Source: Hirundichthys speculiger (taxonomy: Eukaryota > Chordata > Actinopteri > Beloniformes > Exocoetidae). Taken from it: DNA of 64,000 bases. Of the stretch, positions 1-10,406 are shown piece after piece; the first letter of the stretch is position 1; every line of letters starts with the position of its first letter. Where the stretch lies: contig JAGFBZ010000342.1 of the NCBI GenBank assembly GCA_018398805.1, positions 1,448,001 to 1,512,000 on the forward strand, given 5' to 3'. The notes below the pieces were generated by a model. It saw only the letters and a program-made list of their open reading frames with translations, made no database searches and was not told the DNA's origin. A program made the translations under genes and the position numbers.

Positions 1-1320
1 TCCCACTTCTGGGAGGGTACCTCCTGAGAAAATCCCTGCCCCCCCCCTCCTCCCCCCGCGCTGACCGGTCAAGCGTGAAAATAACAGTAACCCGAAACTC
101 AAATGGTGCGTGGTTCATTACGGCGGTAATTCTCACGCAGCGGGACAGTCCAATGTTAGCAAACCCCGCGGTGGCACTAAATCTCCCCTCGGCTTAAGCT
201 CGCACTGACCCTTTGAAAGCAAAAGTTGCTGACAAGTCAAGACGATAGAGCCCCCCCCTCCAACCCCCCGTCCACCCCCATCGCCCCTATCTGAGGGTAC
301 TGGGGACCATGTGTCAAATAAACGATGACAAAGGCTTCTTAATGCTAACCACAGCTTCTGGAGAGTGATGACAGCGTTGGGGGGGGCCGGGGGTGGGGTG
401 GGGGGGGGGGGGGGGGCACCAACACCGCAGTCTGTTTTAATTGTAAAGGATCACTGAACCTGTATTTTCTCTCAGTGAGCTTGTGGCTTTCTGAACTCAG
501 CTGGACATCAGACAAAACATGACTTCAGTCTATAAATCTTTACACGTTCCTTCTTTCATTCCCCCCCCCACCCCCCACCTCCTCTATTTTTCACTCCGCA
601 CCTCTTCAGACTCTTATTACTCCGTCTCCCTGCCACAGTTAAAATATCTCGTAACTAATGAGCACCACTAATGAGATGCTGGCAGAGGCCCATCTCTTCA
701 AAGTCAACATTTTTTTTTTCGCTGAGAGAAAACATCTTTGGGATACACCTGATGGCCTCCGGTGCAGCAGCAGAAGAAGAAGAAAAAACAACCAAGAAAA
801 AAAAAACATGCAACCCCTCACTGGAGAGGACATCCCTGCATGTGTTGAAAGAAATCTGACTTAACTCTGGATAAACGTTCAACTGTCTCTGAGCCTCCAC
901 CTTCCCTTAACCCCCGAGGTGGAAGGGGATGAACTGAGCGTCAATAAATCAGCCGCCGAGGCCTGTTCAGTATCAGACACAGAGAAAAGGAGAAGGAGCA
1001 ACCGGGAAGATAGTGGAAGCTTAGAGATCAGGGACGTGGGCTTTGAACACCGTTGGTTCAAAATCCGCAGGAATTTGGCAAAGAGGAAGTGAGTGATTAA
1101 GACGATTTCCTCCCCTGGAAACAACTGCTGGCATCGTGTCGAGCAGGACGCTGCGCCTCGGAGGTGACGGGCGACCGTCGGAAGCCGCTCCCCTCCTTAT
1201 AGAGAGACCAGAGAAGCGATGGCGGTTTCTCATTGTGCATTCTTGCCCGCGCTCGCAGGCTCGTGAAACGTTCCAATTCGCTCGGCAAGATTCGCACTTG
1301 CCCCGCCCATTTTATCAATT
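1..1320. other. hgf intron 4 sequence, no gene
   Basis: No exon was found here. Since hgf exon 4 ends with a good donor at 3394 and the kringle must continue, this stretch is inferred to lie in hgf intron 4. It holds C-rich runs near 40-60, 250-280 and 560-580, a G-rich tract at 378-417 and a short A-rich patch near 785-810. The short open frames have no recognisable protein features. Confidence 0.5.
378..417 (+). repeat. G-rich tract, quadruplex-prone
   Basis: The plus strand carries several runs of five or more G with only single other bases between them, ending in a run of about 18 G. It satisfies the usual G-quadruplex pattern. Such runs are also prone to length error in assembly. Confidence 0.8.
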
Positions 1321-2091
1321 ACAGGTCTTCATGGGTCCACTTTCATGGACCCGAACCCGAATGGACCCTTGAAAATTCAACCTGAAACCGACCCGACCCG
1401 AGCTGTTATCATAAGTTCGGGAGTCCGAACCCGAATGGACCCGCAATATTTGGACCCGGAACCGACTCGACCCTAGTCTTTAGTTTCCGACCACAAACCG
1501 AACGGAGTTACCCGAATAGAACCGAGACATTCCAGCCCATAGTTGCTCATGTTAAAGTTGTCTAGCGTTGAATAAAACTTGATTTTCTTACCTAAAGTTG
1601 TCTTCTTCTACCGGTTCAGTTGCTACATAGGCTACGTGATGTAAACAACAATAAATCCACGTCGTTATTTTCTTTGTGGATACAGATGCTATTGGTAGCA
1701 ACTGCTAACGCTAATAGCCTACACTGGTCAGGATGTGTCGTAAATATGTTCTCTCATCCAACGTTATCATGTTGGCGATCCGTTGTGCTTTACAGCTGCC
1801 GGGCAAACCGCTAATAACACGCTACGGCAACATGATTGTTTCATGACAAACACGCCAAGTTAATAATCATTAAACTGTCCCGAGTCCTGACATTAGCTGC
1901 CACCGCCAATATCTTTACCTCTCTAGAGTAAACGTGGACCCAGCCTGTCAGAGAGCACCGACCGGACCCGAGACAAACTCTACATATTCCGACCAGAACC
2001 CAGAGTCATGTCTTTTGAATGGACCCGAGACCCAATTCGGGTCGGGTCGGAACCTCAGGTTTTCGGGTTGTCGGGTTGTTCCGAAGACCTC
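1321..2091. mobile_element. hAT-like MITE, copy 1 (ACCCGA-rich family)
   Basis: About 770 bp, bounded by inverted ends reading roughly AGGTCTTC and GAAGACCTC. Both arms are unusually rich in ACCCGA/TCGGGT motifs. A second copy lies at 17831-18552 in the opposite orientation and a partial third ends at 35629. The better-preserved second copy has 8-bp flanking repeats, which points to hAT. No transposase frame is present. The flanking repeat here is imperfect (TATCAATT and TATCACGG). Confidence 0.75.
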
Positions 2092-2878
2092 TATCACGGA
2101 TGCATGCAGCGGAGGTTTTCATTTATCCGAGGTGTCATTCACAGTTCTGTAGCCATCTTGGCCGCTTTGATTAGTGGCTCGTATGAGTCATCGCGTTAAG
2201 CCCCGCCCCCTGCGTCCCACTGTGACTGGTCTGGTACGTTCTGTACCGATGGAACCGGCTGCAATCAAGAGCCGTTTCACCACAGGGAATCTCATCCATC
2301 CACCGTCGTTACCTGCTCCTTCCCGTTCAGAGTCACGGGGATCTGCCGGACCCCGTCCCAACTTCAGGATGGGTCGCCAGACCAATCAAAGGGCCACATC
2401 GAGGGAGAATTTTGGCTGTTGCAGGCTAAAACTGTCCCAACGTAAGACCCAAAGGAAGTAACTGGTGGTAAAAATCCTCTGAAGAACTTGTGACCATCAA
2501 CTCTGCTCGTCTCATCCAAAGAGGTTAATTATGTCACCTGCTCTTGATTAAGAAACACCACCAGGACTAAACAGTGAGAAGATTTAAATACCTAAATATG
2601 ATTAGCTGTGATTTCACAGAGCTCTGAATCAGCTGAAAGGGTAGTTTCCCACTACACAACACCCCTCACACTTCACAACCCAGCACACACCACACCCTCA
2701 CTGTCGCATCTCTTTAACTGTCTTGCCTTTAAATGTTTCACTGCTGGTGTTTTTTAGTCCTCTCTGACGAAATCAGGATTTAAGATGTTAATAAAGACGT
2801 TAGAATTTACTGTCAGAGAGGACTGGTGAAGGACACATTCACCCTTCACATCCCCACAAAAAAAAAAAAAAAAAAGTC
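2092..2878. other. hgf intron 4, no gene seen
   Basis: This is unique-looking sequence with no exon, RNA gene or recognisable transposon. A run of about 18 A sits near 2859-2875, immediately before the next MITE. Confidence 0.5.
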
Positions 2879-2886
2879 TGCTATAA

Positions 2887-3268
2887 CAGCCATTCCCAAA
2901 CTTCAGAATACCAAGGCCCAATTTGAAATGTGAAAAATCTCCGTGGCCCACCAGAACCTTTAATCACAACTGTGATCAACGTATAGGACAAGGAACCATG
3001 ATCTGATATTAATGTGAGGGGTCAACAAATAAGGTGACACTTGTCATATTAAGTCAAGATGACAATAGAATAACACTTAACTGGTGTGTTTTGTTACTTC
3101 TTAATGTTTTTAAATCCTGTTGTTAATATTTTACAGTAATTAAAAACATATTTAAAAAAGATCAAGGATTTAAAACATATTTGTTTTAATTTTAATGACC
3201 TCTCACGGCCCACTTGCAGTACCACGACGGCCCACCAGGGGGCTGCGGCCCACATTTGGGAATCACTG
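2887..3268. mobile_element. hAT MITE with 8-bp TSD TGCTATAA
   Basis: This 382-bp element starts CAGCCATTCCCAAA and ends TTTGGGAATCACTG, an imperfect terminal inverted repeat. It is flanked on both sides by the identical 8-mer TGCTATAA (2879-2886 and 3269-3276), the hAT signature. Repeated GGCCCAC motifs lie near both ends, and the centre is AT-rich with no coding potential. It sits in hgf intron 4, about 120 bp past exon 4. Confidence 0.88.
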
Positions 3269-3393
3269 TGCTATAAGATTAAATTGCATATACATACTAG
3301 ATGGTTTTGCTAGACAATGGCACTAACCATGAATACAGAACAAAAAAAAAAAAAAAAAGAAAGGGTAGTTTCCCTTCACTTTCTGGGACTTAC

Positions 3394-3508
3394 GTGTGCT
3401 CATTGATGTTGTTATCAGACCAAGCTTGGCAAGTGATGTTCGACTTGGTCCAAGACCTCCTCCCTCTGTAGTTGTCCTTGGTGCCGCTGATGCACTCCCT
3501 TATATAAT
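3394..3508 (-). CDS. hgf: hgf exon 4: linker and first half of kringle 1
   Basis: This is a 115-nt coding exon, the same length as human HGF exon 4 as I recall it. It encodes residues 114 to about 152 and begins D-Y-I-R-E-C, the motif that leads from the N domain into kringle 1 in the HGF/plasminogen family. C119 and C140 are kringle cysteines, and the Y-R-G, T-K-S and C-Q-A-W motifs match the kringle fold. N137-I-T is a potential N-glycosylation site. The acceptor is a pyrimidine tract ending TTAG (3510-3509) and the donor is GTAAGT at 3393. Kringle 1 with the N domain is the main Met-receptor binding unit of HGF. The second half of the kringle lies off the left edge. Whether this is the hgfa or hgfb copy cannot be told here. 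Confidence 0.92.
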
Positions 3509-4116
3509 CTAAGCAGGAGCAAAAAATAGGAGAAAAAAATAAGCATAGCATCTGAAAACATCGTCCGTGTGTACTGCTCGTGTGCCAGTTTACACTGCTT
3601 TTTTTTTTTTTTTAATGCGGGTGAGTAAAAGTTCATCTGCGACCACCTTGGATACGTTTTCCCATCTATGGTCAAGAGGAGCCTCTTACAGCGAACATTT
3701 AGTCACGTCCCAGTTTGCATGTTATTCCCGAAGCAGACGAGTCCCTGAAGTTCGTTAAATGTCACACGGGGGAGCTTTCATAAATTCTGCCGCCGAGTCT
3801 AAAGTGCCAGATTCCACAGCCGCGCGCTTGAGGAAAGCTGTTGCGCTCCGGCTGTAAACAAATGAATTTTTTATGTTGTTTACACGCCACTTAAATCTGC
3901 AGCGTGTTTACGCTCGCGGCCCTCCACCGCCGGAGGGATTAAACATCGGGGCGTGAGGCGATTTGGTTGCTTTTATTGCGTCAACAGAGGAAAAAAGCGA
4001 AGAGCGTTGAGACCGAGGAGTTAACGTTTGCTTGTGTGATTCCAACTCGCCGTTTCTCGTGAGAAAAAAAAAAAAAACACAAAGGCTTTCTGCCTCCGAA
4101 AACGACGACAAGTCAC
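3509..4116 (-). other. hgf intron 3
   Basis: This is a 608-bp intron between exons 3 and 4, with a GTGACT donor and a TTAG acceptor. A run of about 14 T lies near 3600. The stretch around 3750-3950 is CpG-rich and non-repetitive, but no element was identified in it. Confidence 0.8.
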
Positions 4117-4229
4117 CTTTTTTTTCGTACAGCGTGAAGTTGACGTTGGCCTGCTTCTGCGCGCCGTGGGTGAACCGGTCGAAGGGAAGCAAGTGGCATT
4201 TCCTGTTGTGCCTTTGAAAGTTGAAAGCT
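4117..4229 (-). CDS. hgf: hgf exon 3: second half of the N (PAN/apple) domain
   Basis: This is a 113-nt exon, as in human HGF exon 3, joining exon 2 in phase through R76. It encodes A77 to K113, with the A-F-x-F start and the C-H-L-L-P-F and L-Y-E-K-K motifs of the HGF N domain; human has C-L-W-F-P-F and L-Y-E-N-K. C87 corresponds to the last of the four conserved N-domain cysteines. N106-F-T is a potential N-glycosylation site. The acceptor is CAG at 4232-4230. The donor GTGACT follows a run of eight A, so annotation pipelines may slip here. The N domain binds heparan sulphate and contacts Met. Confidence 0.92.
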
Positions 4230-4349
4230 CTGTCGAAACACAAGGGGAGTTGAAAGATGACCAAATGATAAACAACAAAAAAAAATATGTAAATACTACG
4301 AGGAGGAACAGAGGGAGGAGGAGGAACGAGGCGGGAAACTGTGACTCAC

Positions 4350-4512
4350 CTGCAGTTGAAGTTCCTCTTGACCTTTTTGCACTTTCGGGCGCAGTGTTCC
4401 TGCGAGCGGCTGCTTCGCACCAGCGGCGGCTGGGGGCAGTCGGCGCAAACCAGCACCTGACTCTCGGTCTTCTCGTACTTCTGTAACAGCTGGCGAGATT
4501 TTTTACAGCAGC
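4350..4512 (-). CDS. hgf: hgf exon 2: first half of the N domain, with extra cysteines
   Basis: This is a 163-nt exon (about 166 nt in human), residues 22 to 76. The acceptor is GCAG before 4512 and the donor is GTGAGT at 4349. The end of the exon carries the C62-x3-C66 pair and C75, which align with the human N-domain cysteines, inside a strongly basic segment (R-K-C-K-K-V-K-R) expected for a heparin-binding domain. Unlike the human protein as I recall it, four more cysteines lie upstream: C23, C24, C44 and C47. The exon is separated from exon 3 by a compact 120-bp intron. Identification rests on exon lengths, phases, motifs and the neighbouring cacna2d1. Sequence alone would also permit another HGF/MST1-family member. 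Confidence 0.88.
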
Positions 4513-4716
4513 CTGCAAAACGCGAGGACAAAAGGAACGCATCGGATCAGCGAGCTTTCACTGCAAAAACCGATGACAGTTCGGACGGTAGTTTGTCGTC
4601 GGTACAAGCCCTGCCCTGGAAGTCAAAGTCAAATCCAGGAGAACCAGGCTAATTCCTTGTATCAAACAGGAAAAGAGTTAGGATGGCTGACCAGGGAAAC
4701 CACCGCCATGAGAGCT

Positions 4717-5835
4717 AGGGCTGTAGCGATACACTAATCTCACGATACGATACGCGATATTTGACTCATGATACGATATACAGTGATACCTTATTTTTCA
4801 TGGTTAATGGGGACCGGAAGATCAAAATCCGTGAACGGGAGCCAGAGCCCCCCTCTAGCTTAAATAATGTGTTTAAAATATGTTTAAAAAATGTAAAAAA
4901 GTAGCGAGGCACTGCAGCGAAACAAGACAAAGGCTCAACTGTTGTCTTTCTGTTACCTTCACAGCCTCTGGTCTCTGAACCGTAGTAAAGAACCGCTGCT
5001 ATTGTGCTATTTTTGGCTCGTAATTAGAGGCTAACACGCTAACAACAACAAAAGAAACAGTCTGGTTTTCTCTGCATGGAACAGGAACTTTATTCTGGCA
5101 CTGCAGGAACTTGTAACATCACACAGGTTGTATTGTTGGGCTCCTGTCGGTTAACAGAGAATGTAAATCTATACACGCTGGGCTGCTGTTGATGCTCACT
5201 ACACTTTTCATCTAACCCTGTTTTCATTCTGCCGTCCCACAACACTCACACTACATTACCCATAAGGCCACAGCATTAACCATAAGGCCACCTTCTTAAA
5301 GGGGCCAGACTGCCTCACAACATTTCTTCACTGTGAGAGAACATGTACAACATCCTGTGATGTTTCCGCAATTTTTTCTTGATTTTTTTTATTATATTAT
5401 ATATTTCTGAAAAATCCGTGAATAACTAAAACCGTGGAACTTAAAGCGCGAATTGGCGAGGGATCACTGTATATCGATATTCATCTTACAATACATTTAC
5501 ATCATTTTCCGAAAGATTTTAAAGGGACAAAGTGATTTTGGTGACATCTTGTGAGTGTTCCAATGACTTTGTTTGAATTAATTGAACTGAAAGCATCAAT
5601 TACACATTATATGGCTGACAGGCAACTTGCAAATGCTGGACAAAATGAATAAAAGATTTGTTGATAAAAATAAGTTTATTTTATTTAAACAGTGCAAATT
5701 GTTGCTTCCAAGCTTTTAAAGGTGGGACACGGGGGTTTTGAAAGAAGCTTAGAATATCGATACCCGCGGCTGAAAAATCGATAATCGCTGGGGAAATAAA
5801 ATATCAATATATATCGCAGAATCGATAAAATCGCT
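4717..5835. mobile_element. ATCGAT-rich MITE interrupted by a Tigger-like element
   Basis: The element opens with AGGGCTGTAGCGATACACTA and contains many ATCGATA/TATCGAT motifs. Its centre holds a Tigger-like insertion (4781-5469), and it breaks off at AAATCGCT where the L2 LINE begins. Related copies lie at 21896-22050, 57860-58117 and 62260-62652. The ends GTATTGCTACAGCCCT and AAATCGCTCAGCTCT recur in the family. It is probably a non-autonomous hAT relative. It has no coding content and sits in hgf intron 1. Confidence 0.7.
4781..5469 (-). mobile_element. pogo/Tigger-like MITE, copy 1
   Basis: This 689-bp element has CAGTGATACC at one end and GGATCACTG at the other, with TA on each side (4779-4780 and 5470-5471), as expected for Tc1/mariner/pogo insertion. 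The inverted ends contain a recognisable AATTCGCGCTTTAA block next to the terminus. Four more copies occur in the window. It was inserted into an older ATCGAT-rich MITE. Confidence 0.85.
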
Positions 5836-7311
5836 GGACGAGATCTGCCCTGATTTCCTGAAGGCTCTGGATGTTGTAGGATTGTCTTGGTTGACATGTC
5901 TCTGCAACATCTGGTGGAAATCGGGGGCAATAGCTCGGGATTGGCAGACCGGGGTGGTGGTTCCCCTCTTTATGAAGGGGGACCAGAGGGTGTGTTCCAA
6001 TTACAGGGGGATCACACTCCTCAGCCTCCCTGGTCAGGTCTATGCAGGGGTGCTGGAGAAGAGAGTTCAATCGATTGTCGAATCCCGGATTCAGGAGGAA
6101 CAATGCGGGTTCTGTTCTGGTCGTGGAACACTGGACCAGCTCTAGACCCTCACTAGGGTCCTGGAGGGAACGTGGGAATTTGCCCAACCAGCCCACATGT
6201 GTTTGTGGACTTGGAGAAGGCATTTGACCGTGTCCCTCGGGGGGTCCTGTGGGGGGTACTCCAGGAGTATGGGGTGTTAGGTCCGTTGTTATGGGCTGTC
6301 CAGTCCCTGTACAAATGGAGTGGGAGCTTGGTCCGCATTGCCGGTTGTAAGTCTGATTCGTTTTCGGTGGGAGTTGGACTCCGCCAGGGCTGATCTTTGT
6401 CACCGATTCTGTTCATAACGTTTATGGACAGAATTTCTAGGCGCAGCCATGGAGCGGAAGGGTTCCGGTTCGGTGGTGTCGGGATCTCGTCTCTGCTGTT
6501 TGCAGATGACGTGGTCCTGTTGGCGCCATCGAGTGGGGATCTGCAGCTCTCACTGGAGCGGTTCACAGCCGAGTGTGAAGCGGCAGGGATGAGGATAAGC
6601 ACCTCCAAATCTGAGACCATGGTCCTCAGTCGGAAAAGGGTAGAATGCCTCCTCCGGGTCGGGAGTGAGGTTCTGCCTCAAGTGGAGGAGTTTAAGTATC
6701 TCGGGGTCTTGTTCACGAGTGATGGGAGAAAGGAGCGGGAGATTGACAGACGGATTGGTGCAGCGTCTGCTGTGGTGGTGACTCTGTACCGGTCCGTTGT
6801 GGTGAAGAGAGAGCTGAGCCAAAAGGCAAGGCTCTCTGTTTACCGGTCGATCTTTGTTCCAACCCTCACCTATGGTCATGAACTGTGGGTAGTGACTGAA
6901 AGAATGAGATCACGGATACAAGTGGCGGAAATGAGCTTTCTCCGCAGGGTGGCTGGACTCTCCCTTAGAGATAAGGTGAGAAGTTCGGTCATTCGGGAGA
7001 GACTCAGAGTAGAACCGCTGCTCCTCCACATCGAGAGGAGCCAGTTGAGGTGGTTCATCTGGTTAGGATGCCCCCCGGATGCCTCCCTGAGAGGTGTTTC
7101 GGGCATGTCCAACTGGGAGAAGACCACGGGGAAGACCCAGGACACGCTAGAGAGGTTAAATCTCTCGGCTGGTCGGGGAACGCCTCAGGATTCTCCCAAA
7201 GGAGCTGGTGGAAGCGGGAGGGGGGAGGGAGGTCTGGGCTCTGATGAAGCTGCTGCCCCTGCGACCTGACTCTGGACCAAGCGGAAGCTAATGGATGGAT
7301 GGATGGATGGT
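5836..7311 (+). mobile_element. L2-type LINE, 5'-truncated, with (ATGG)n tail
   Basis: The sequence encodes the reverse transcriptase region and the 3' end of a LINE resembling the fish L2/CR1 group. It ends in a tandem ATGG tail (7292-7311), typical of that group. The 5' part (endonuclease) is missing, as expected from truncated target-primed reverse transcription. It lies in hgf intron 1, in the opposite orientation to hgf. No clean target-site duplication was found. L2 is preferred to other clades from the tail and the wording of the conserved blocks. Confidence 0.85.
5882..7269 (+). pseudogene. LINE reverse transcriptase, disrupted
   Basis: Three frames must be joined to follow the protein. 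5882-6145 covers the G-V-V-V-P-L-F and N-Y-R-G-I-T-L-L blocks and ends at an in-frame TAG. A one-base deletion near 6197 shifts into frame 1, which carries V-D-L-E-K-A-F-D (catalytic aspartates) and R-Q-G followed by a TGA at 6391. 6397-7269 (290 codons) is open and holds the L-L-F-A-D-D catalytic box near 6497-6514, the thumb region and T-L-T-Y-G-H-E-L-W. A further shift near 7050 scrambles the last 70 residues. The element cannot encode a working enzyme, but the divergence looks moderate. Confidence 0.88.
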
Positions 7312-7352
7312 ATCGTATCATATCGCGAGATTAGTGTATTGCTACAGCCCTA
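7312..7352. mobile_element. terminal fragment of the ATCGAT MITE family
   Basis: Directly after the LINE tail, about 40 bp match the inverted end of the ATCGAT family (GAGATTAGTGTATTGCTACA and on). It probably belongs to the same disrupted MITE that the LINE entered, though the junction is not a simple insertion. Confidence 0.6.
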
Positions 7353-7534
7353 CTCCTCAGCGTGTCCTGGGTCTACCCCTGCCCGGTTGGACATGCTTTT
7401 TGTCTAGTTTGTCTAGTTTGACACACACAGTCAAAGAAAAAAACACTTGTCGAATATCGACGTCCTGGTTGGGATCATCTTATGAGGCCTTTTTGGCAAT
7501 GTTGGCATCTGTTTGCTGTGCCAATGCCAGCAGT

Positions 7535-7562
7535 CCTAACCCTAACCCCTAACCCTAACCCT
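7535..7562. repeat. short interstitial telomere-like (CCCTAA)n tract
   Basis: Four to five units of CCCTAA, one with an extra C. It is one of six such short tracts in the window. Confidence 0.85.
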
Positions 7563-7662
7563 CTGACAAAGACACGCCGTGACCCTTTAAGTGAAGGCCA
7601 TTGGAGATGACCGGTGATGTAGATCGTTCGTGGAAGGTGGTGGACTTTTCAACCATTAACCC

Positions 7663-7705
7663 CAACCATGTAGAAGCAGGTGCTATACCTGCTTCTACAT
7701 GGTTT
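7663..7705. repeat. perfect 18-bp inverted repeat with 5-nt loop
   Basis: The arm AACCATGTAGAAGCAGGT (7664-7681) is followed by the loop GCTAT and then its exact reverse complement (7687-7704). It forms a 41-nt hairpin with no mismatch. It is not part of any recognised transposon end. Confidence 0.9.
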
Positions 7706-10342
7706 CCTAATCTATTGGAAACACTTCGATGAAAGCAGCTTGCACAACAGGGACGGTGGTGATGCTTCCTGATGTACACCAGCCGAACACACTGCAGCAA
7801 GACAAGAAACGCCACTGCTTCTCCTGTCGAGGTGGCAGGTAGCGCGGTTTATAACGTCAGAAAAAAAAAGGAAAAGAAAAAACACAGGAATGAAATGTGT
7901 TCCGGGTGAAAGCCCCACTTAAAACGCCCCCCCACAGAAGTCCTGCTGCAGACCCGGGGTGACTGAAAGCCGCTGAGCTGCGATGACAGCCAGAGGACCG
8001 GAGTGACGCCTGTCAACAGGCCGACACGCTGCAGCGCCTCGGCTGGATCTCTGCTCCTCATGAAAACATATCTCATATTTTACTACTTTCACAAAGAGCC
8101 TAAAACCTGCTTTTTTCAGCATTTTTTTTTTCCTTTTTCCACTTTGCGGTATTTGCAACGCTCCGGTTTCGGGTTACCGTCGAAAGAATCCCGCTGCAAT
8201 CGCGATAACTATTTAAGAGTATTTCATAATCCTGCGTTCATGATTCTGCGGCAGCCATTAAAGACTTATTAGGAGCCCCCACTGTTTAATAATGCTGACT
8301 TTCACTTTATTTCTTCTCGGTTCGAGGTACGAGGAAACTTTACCATCAGTCGTAATTTCTGCAAAACAATAAATTCGTAGTCTGCCATTGGCAGAAAACG
8401 TACGGTACGTGTAGAGAAACGAGTTGTCAGAAAGTCAGCGGTGCATAATTCTTTCTGGCTTTATTTATAGACCTTTGTGAGAGCCGTTCCTTTGGCAAGA
8501 AGTACATCAAAAGAGATTTCTATCATTTCAGAGATGTGGCATAAAGCGCCGCTGGATCCAAGTGGGTTCAAAACCAGGACGAGATAATATTTTAAGCCTG
8601 AATTCTCTGCGTTACGGATCACATTTACCCACTAAGAGCCCCTTATTTCAGCCGTTGGATGCAGTTAGACGTCCTTAATGCTAAAGCAGCATCTTTAGAG
8701 GCACCGTGTGTTTAGTTACAATATCTTAAAGTTATAATTCAGGCCAAGTGCAACATAAATCATCCCGGCAAATCTCATGCTACCGAGTTACAGAGGCGCG
8801 CCGCGGTGCCAAGATCCAACGCAAGCCATTGTGCGTCTACTTAAGATACTGTAAACTGTGAAGCGTTCAGAGGCTTCTCGTGGTTTGAAAATGGTTTTTC
8901 GGAGGAGGATGTGTTATTAATGTTTTGGCTCCACTGGACCACATCTGGCACTCATCACAGTGTTGTTCCAGCCCTGATGTCTGGCCAGGCTGCTCAATTA
9001 GATTTCACTTAGGCTCTTCCTCTCCTTGCGCTCAGACCTTTATCCTATCTCCAAATATCTCCTGAGCGTTCGCCGAAGCTGAGGATAATGATATGAGGTG
9101 CTCGGTGAGGGAGGGGAGACGGGGTTTAATGAGGAGGGGCGGGCGCATTAGGGAAGGGGATTGAGTTTGGTTTCCAGAAATGCAGATGGAAAAAGGTGGA
9201 AGAGTCTGACCTCCTCGCTCAGAAACTTCCACCTCCCTTGAGCAAAGAACTTAAAGTCAACTGGATACGTTTCTAGTCGTGCCTTCCCAGGTAAAAATAA
9301 TCAATAATCATCATAACAATATCGATTTTCAGTCAGAGGGGAAGAAAAAAACTGCACTGAGTAAACACGAGGAAAGTAGCAGGTTAAAGGTGCGTCTCTG
9401 TCTGAGAATTAAGCAGACATTACATCTGCTTCAGAGAGCGCAAAATGTGCTCGTGGGTCCAGCAGCCAGATGTTACCCCCCCTCCTCCTCCCTGCCTCTA
9501 AATCCCCATCTGTCTCACTCACACACACACATTTAAAAGCTCCAGGATCGGGACAAAACGCACGAATAACGCGGTCCTGGGCGCGCATTTTACTGTCCCC
9601 CCCACCCCCCCTCCAAACCTCCGCAGAGGCGGTCAGAGGTCAGAGGTCAGGGTCGGCACCTCTGGAGGTGGTAACTGGGAATCCGGTGCCAGGGCTCGGT
9701 GACATGTGCAACCTGCGGAGCCGCCGCATAATCTGCGCTCCATAAAAAGATGCTGCACGCGCTCGTTTGGATGCGTTTTAAGTGCCCGAGTGTGTGTGTG
9801 TGCGCGCGCAGTAAACCGCGCCGCCAAGTCACGGCACGTCAGGCATCCTCTCCGCAGCTGCGCTCAGCAGATGATGGTACAGAAAAGATGGTTTTATATC
9901 AGAAAAGTAGCCTGGACTTGTTTAAAAAGCTGTGCGTCCTGGCACCGGCGTGGCACCGCCGCGCGCCCTCCAACTGGAGATGGAACCTCATGTTTTTTGT
10001 TTATGAGAAACAGCACACTCAAATGTTATCTGTTTGTTTTTAGAAAGTGAAATCTTTGAGGCTCCATTTAATCTTTAAATAAATATTCTGAAGTCTAACA
10101 TCTTCAGCCAAAAAGGCATTTTTCATTTAATATCTTAACAGTCCAGGACGTTTCATTGTCAAAAACCTGGAATTAAAAACGCATTTATAGCATACATAAA
10201 AGAATTGATTCGACATGCCAAGCTTTGACTATCAAAAATCTCATTTTACAACTGTGAAGTGAAAGTTTCTCGCTTTTTTTTCTCCACATTTTTATTTAAA
10301 ATGAAGCGACTTTAATCACTAAAGCTCAGAGCATCAACTTAC

Positions 10343-10406
10343 CTGTGTCCACAATAGTGACCACAAGACAGACCAGAGCCTGGTAGATCCACACGTTAGT
10401 CCTCAT
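10343..10406 (-). CDS. hgf: hgf exon 1: start codon and signal peptide
   Basis: The ATG at 10406-10404 starts a 64-nt coding segment of 21 codons plus one base, encoding M-R-T-N-V-W followed by a hydrophobic core (A-L-V-C-L-V-V-T-I-V). This is a typical secretory signal peptide, with cleavage likely near D-T-G. The donor GTAAGT follows at 10342, and the phase matches exon 2. The context before ATG (AACCCAGCC) is a good initiation site. No upstream ATG was noticed in the short leader that follows the TATA-like box. Placing this exon first agrees with HGF, where exon 1 carries only the signal peptide. The link to exon 2 across a 5.8-kb intron is inferred from phase and family structure. Confidence 0.82.

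Larger units (their letters stand above)
7353..10342 (-). other. hgf intron 1, proximal part
   Basis: This is about 3 kb of mostly unique sequence between exon 1 and the LINE. It contains a telomere-like tract (7535-7562), a perfect hairpin (7663-7705), homopolymer A/T runs near 7860 and 8120, a short CA run near 9520 and a GT/GC alternation at 9790-9811. No exon or RNA gene was recognised. Being the first intron of a developmentally regulated growth factor, it is a reasonable place for enhancers, but none can be identified by eye. Confidence 0.6.

Noticed and set aside
1036..1070. tRNA-like sequence with GGTTCAAAATCC
   Set aside because: The B-box-like motif is isolated and lacks an A box at the right distance.
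1..3393. hgf exon 5 (second half of kringle 1)
   Set aside because: No minus-strand sequence encoding the expected C-R-N-P-D or P-W-C-Y/F-T motifs was found. It must lie beyond the left edge.
4021..4542. 173-codon minus-strand frame covering hgf exons 2 and 3
   Set aside because: It runs through intron 2 in the wrong frame for both exons. The spliced exons explain the conserved motifs.
5804..6403. 199-codon minus-strand frame
   Set aside because: Shadow of the LINE reverse transcriptase on the opposite strand.
3394..10406. Assignment of the kringle-family exons to mst1 or plasminogen
   Set aside because: Exon lengths and phases fit all three, but the D-Y-I-R start of kringle 1 and the neighbouring cacna2d1 favour hgf.
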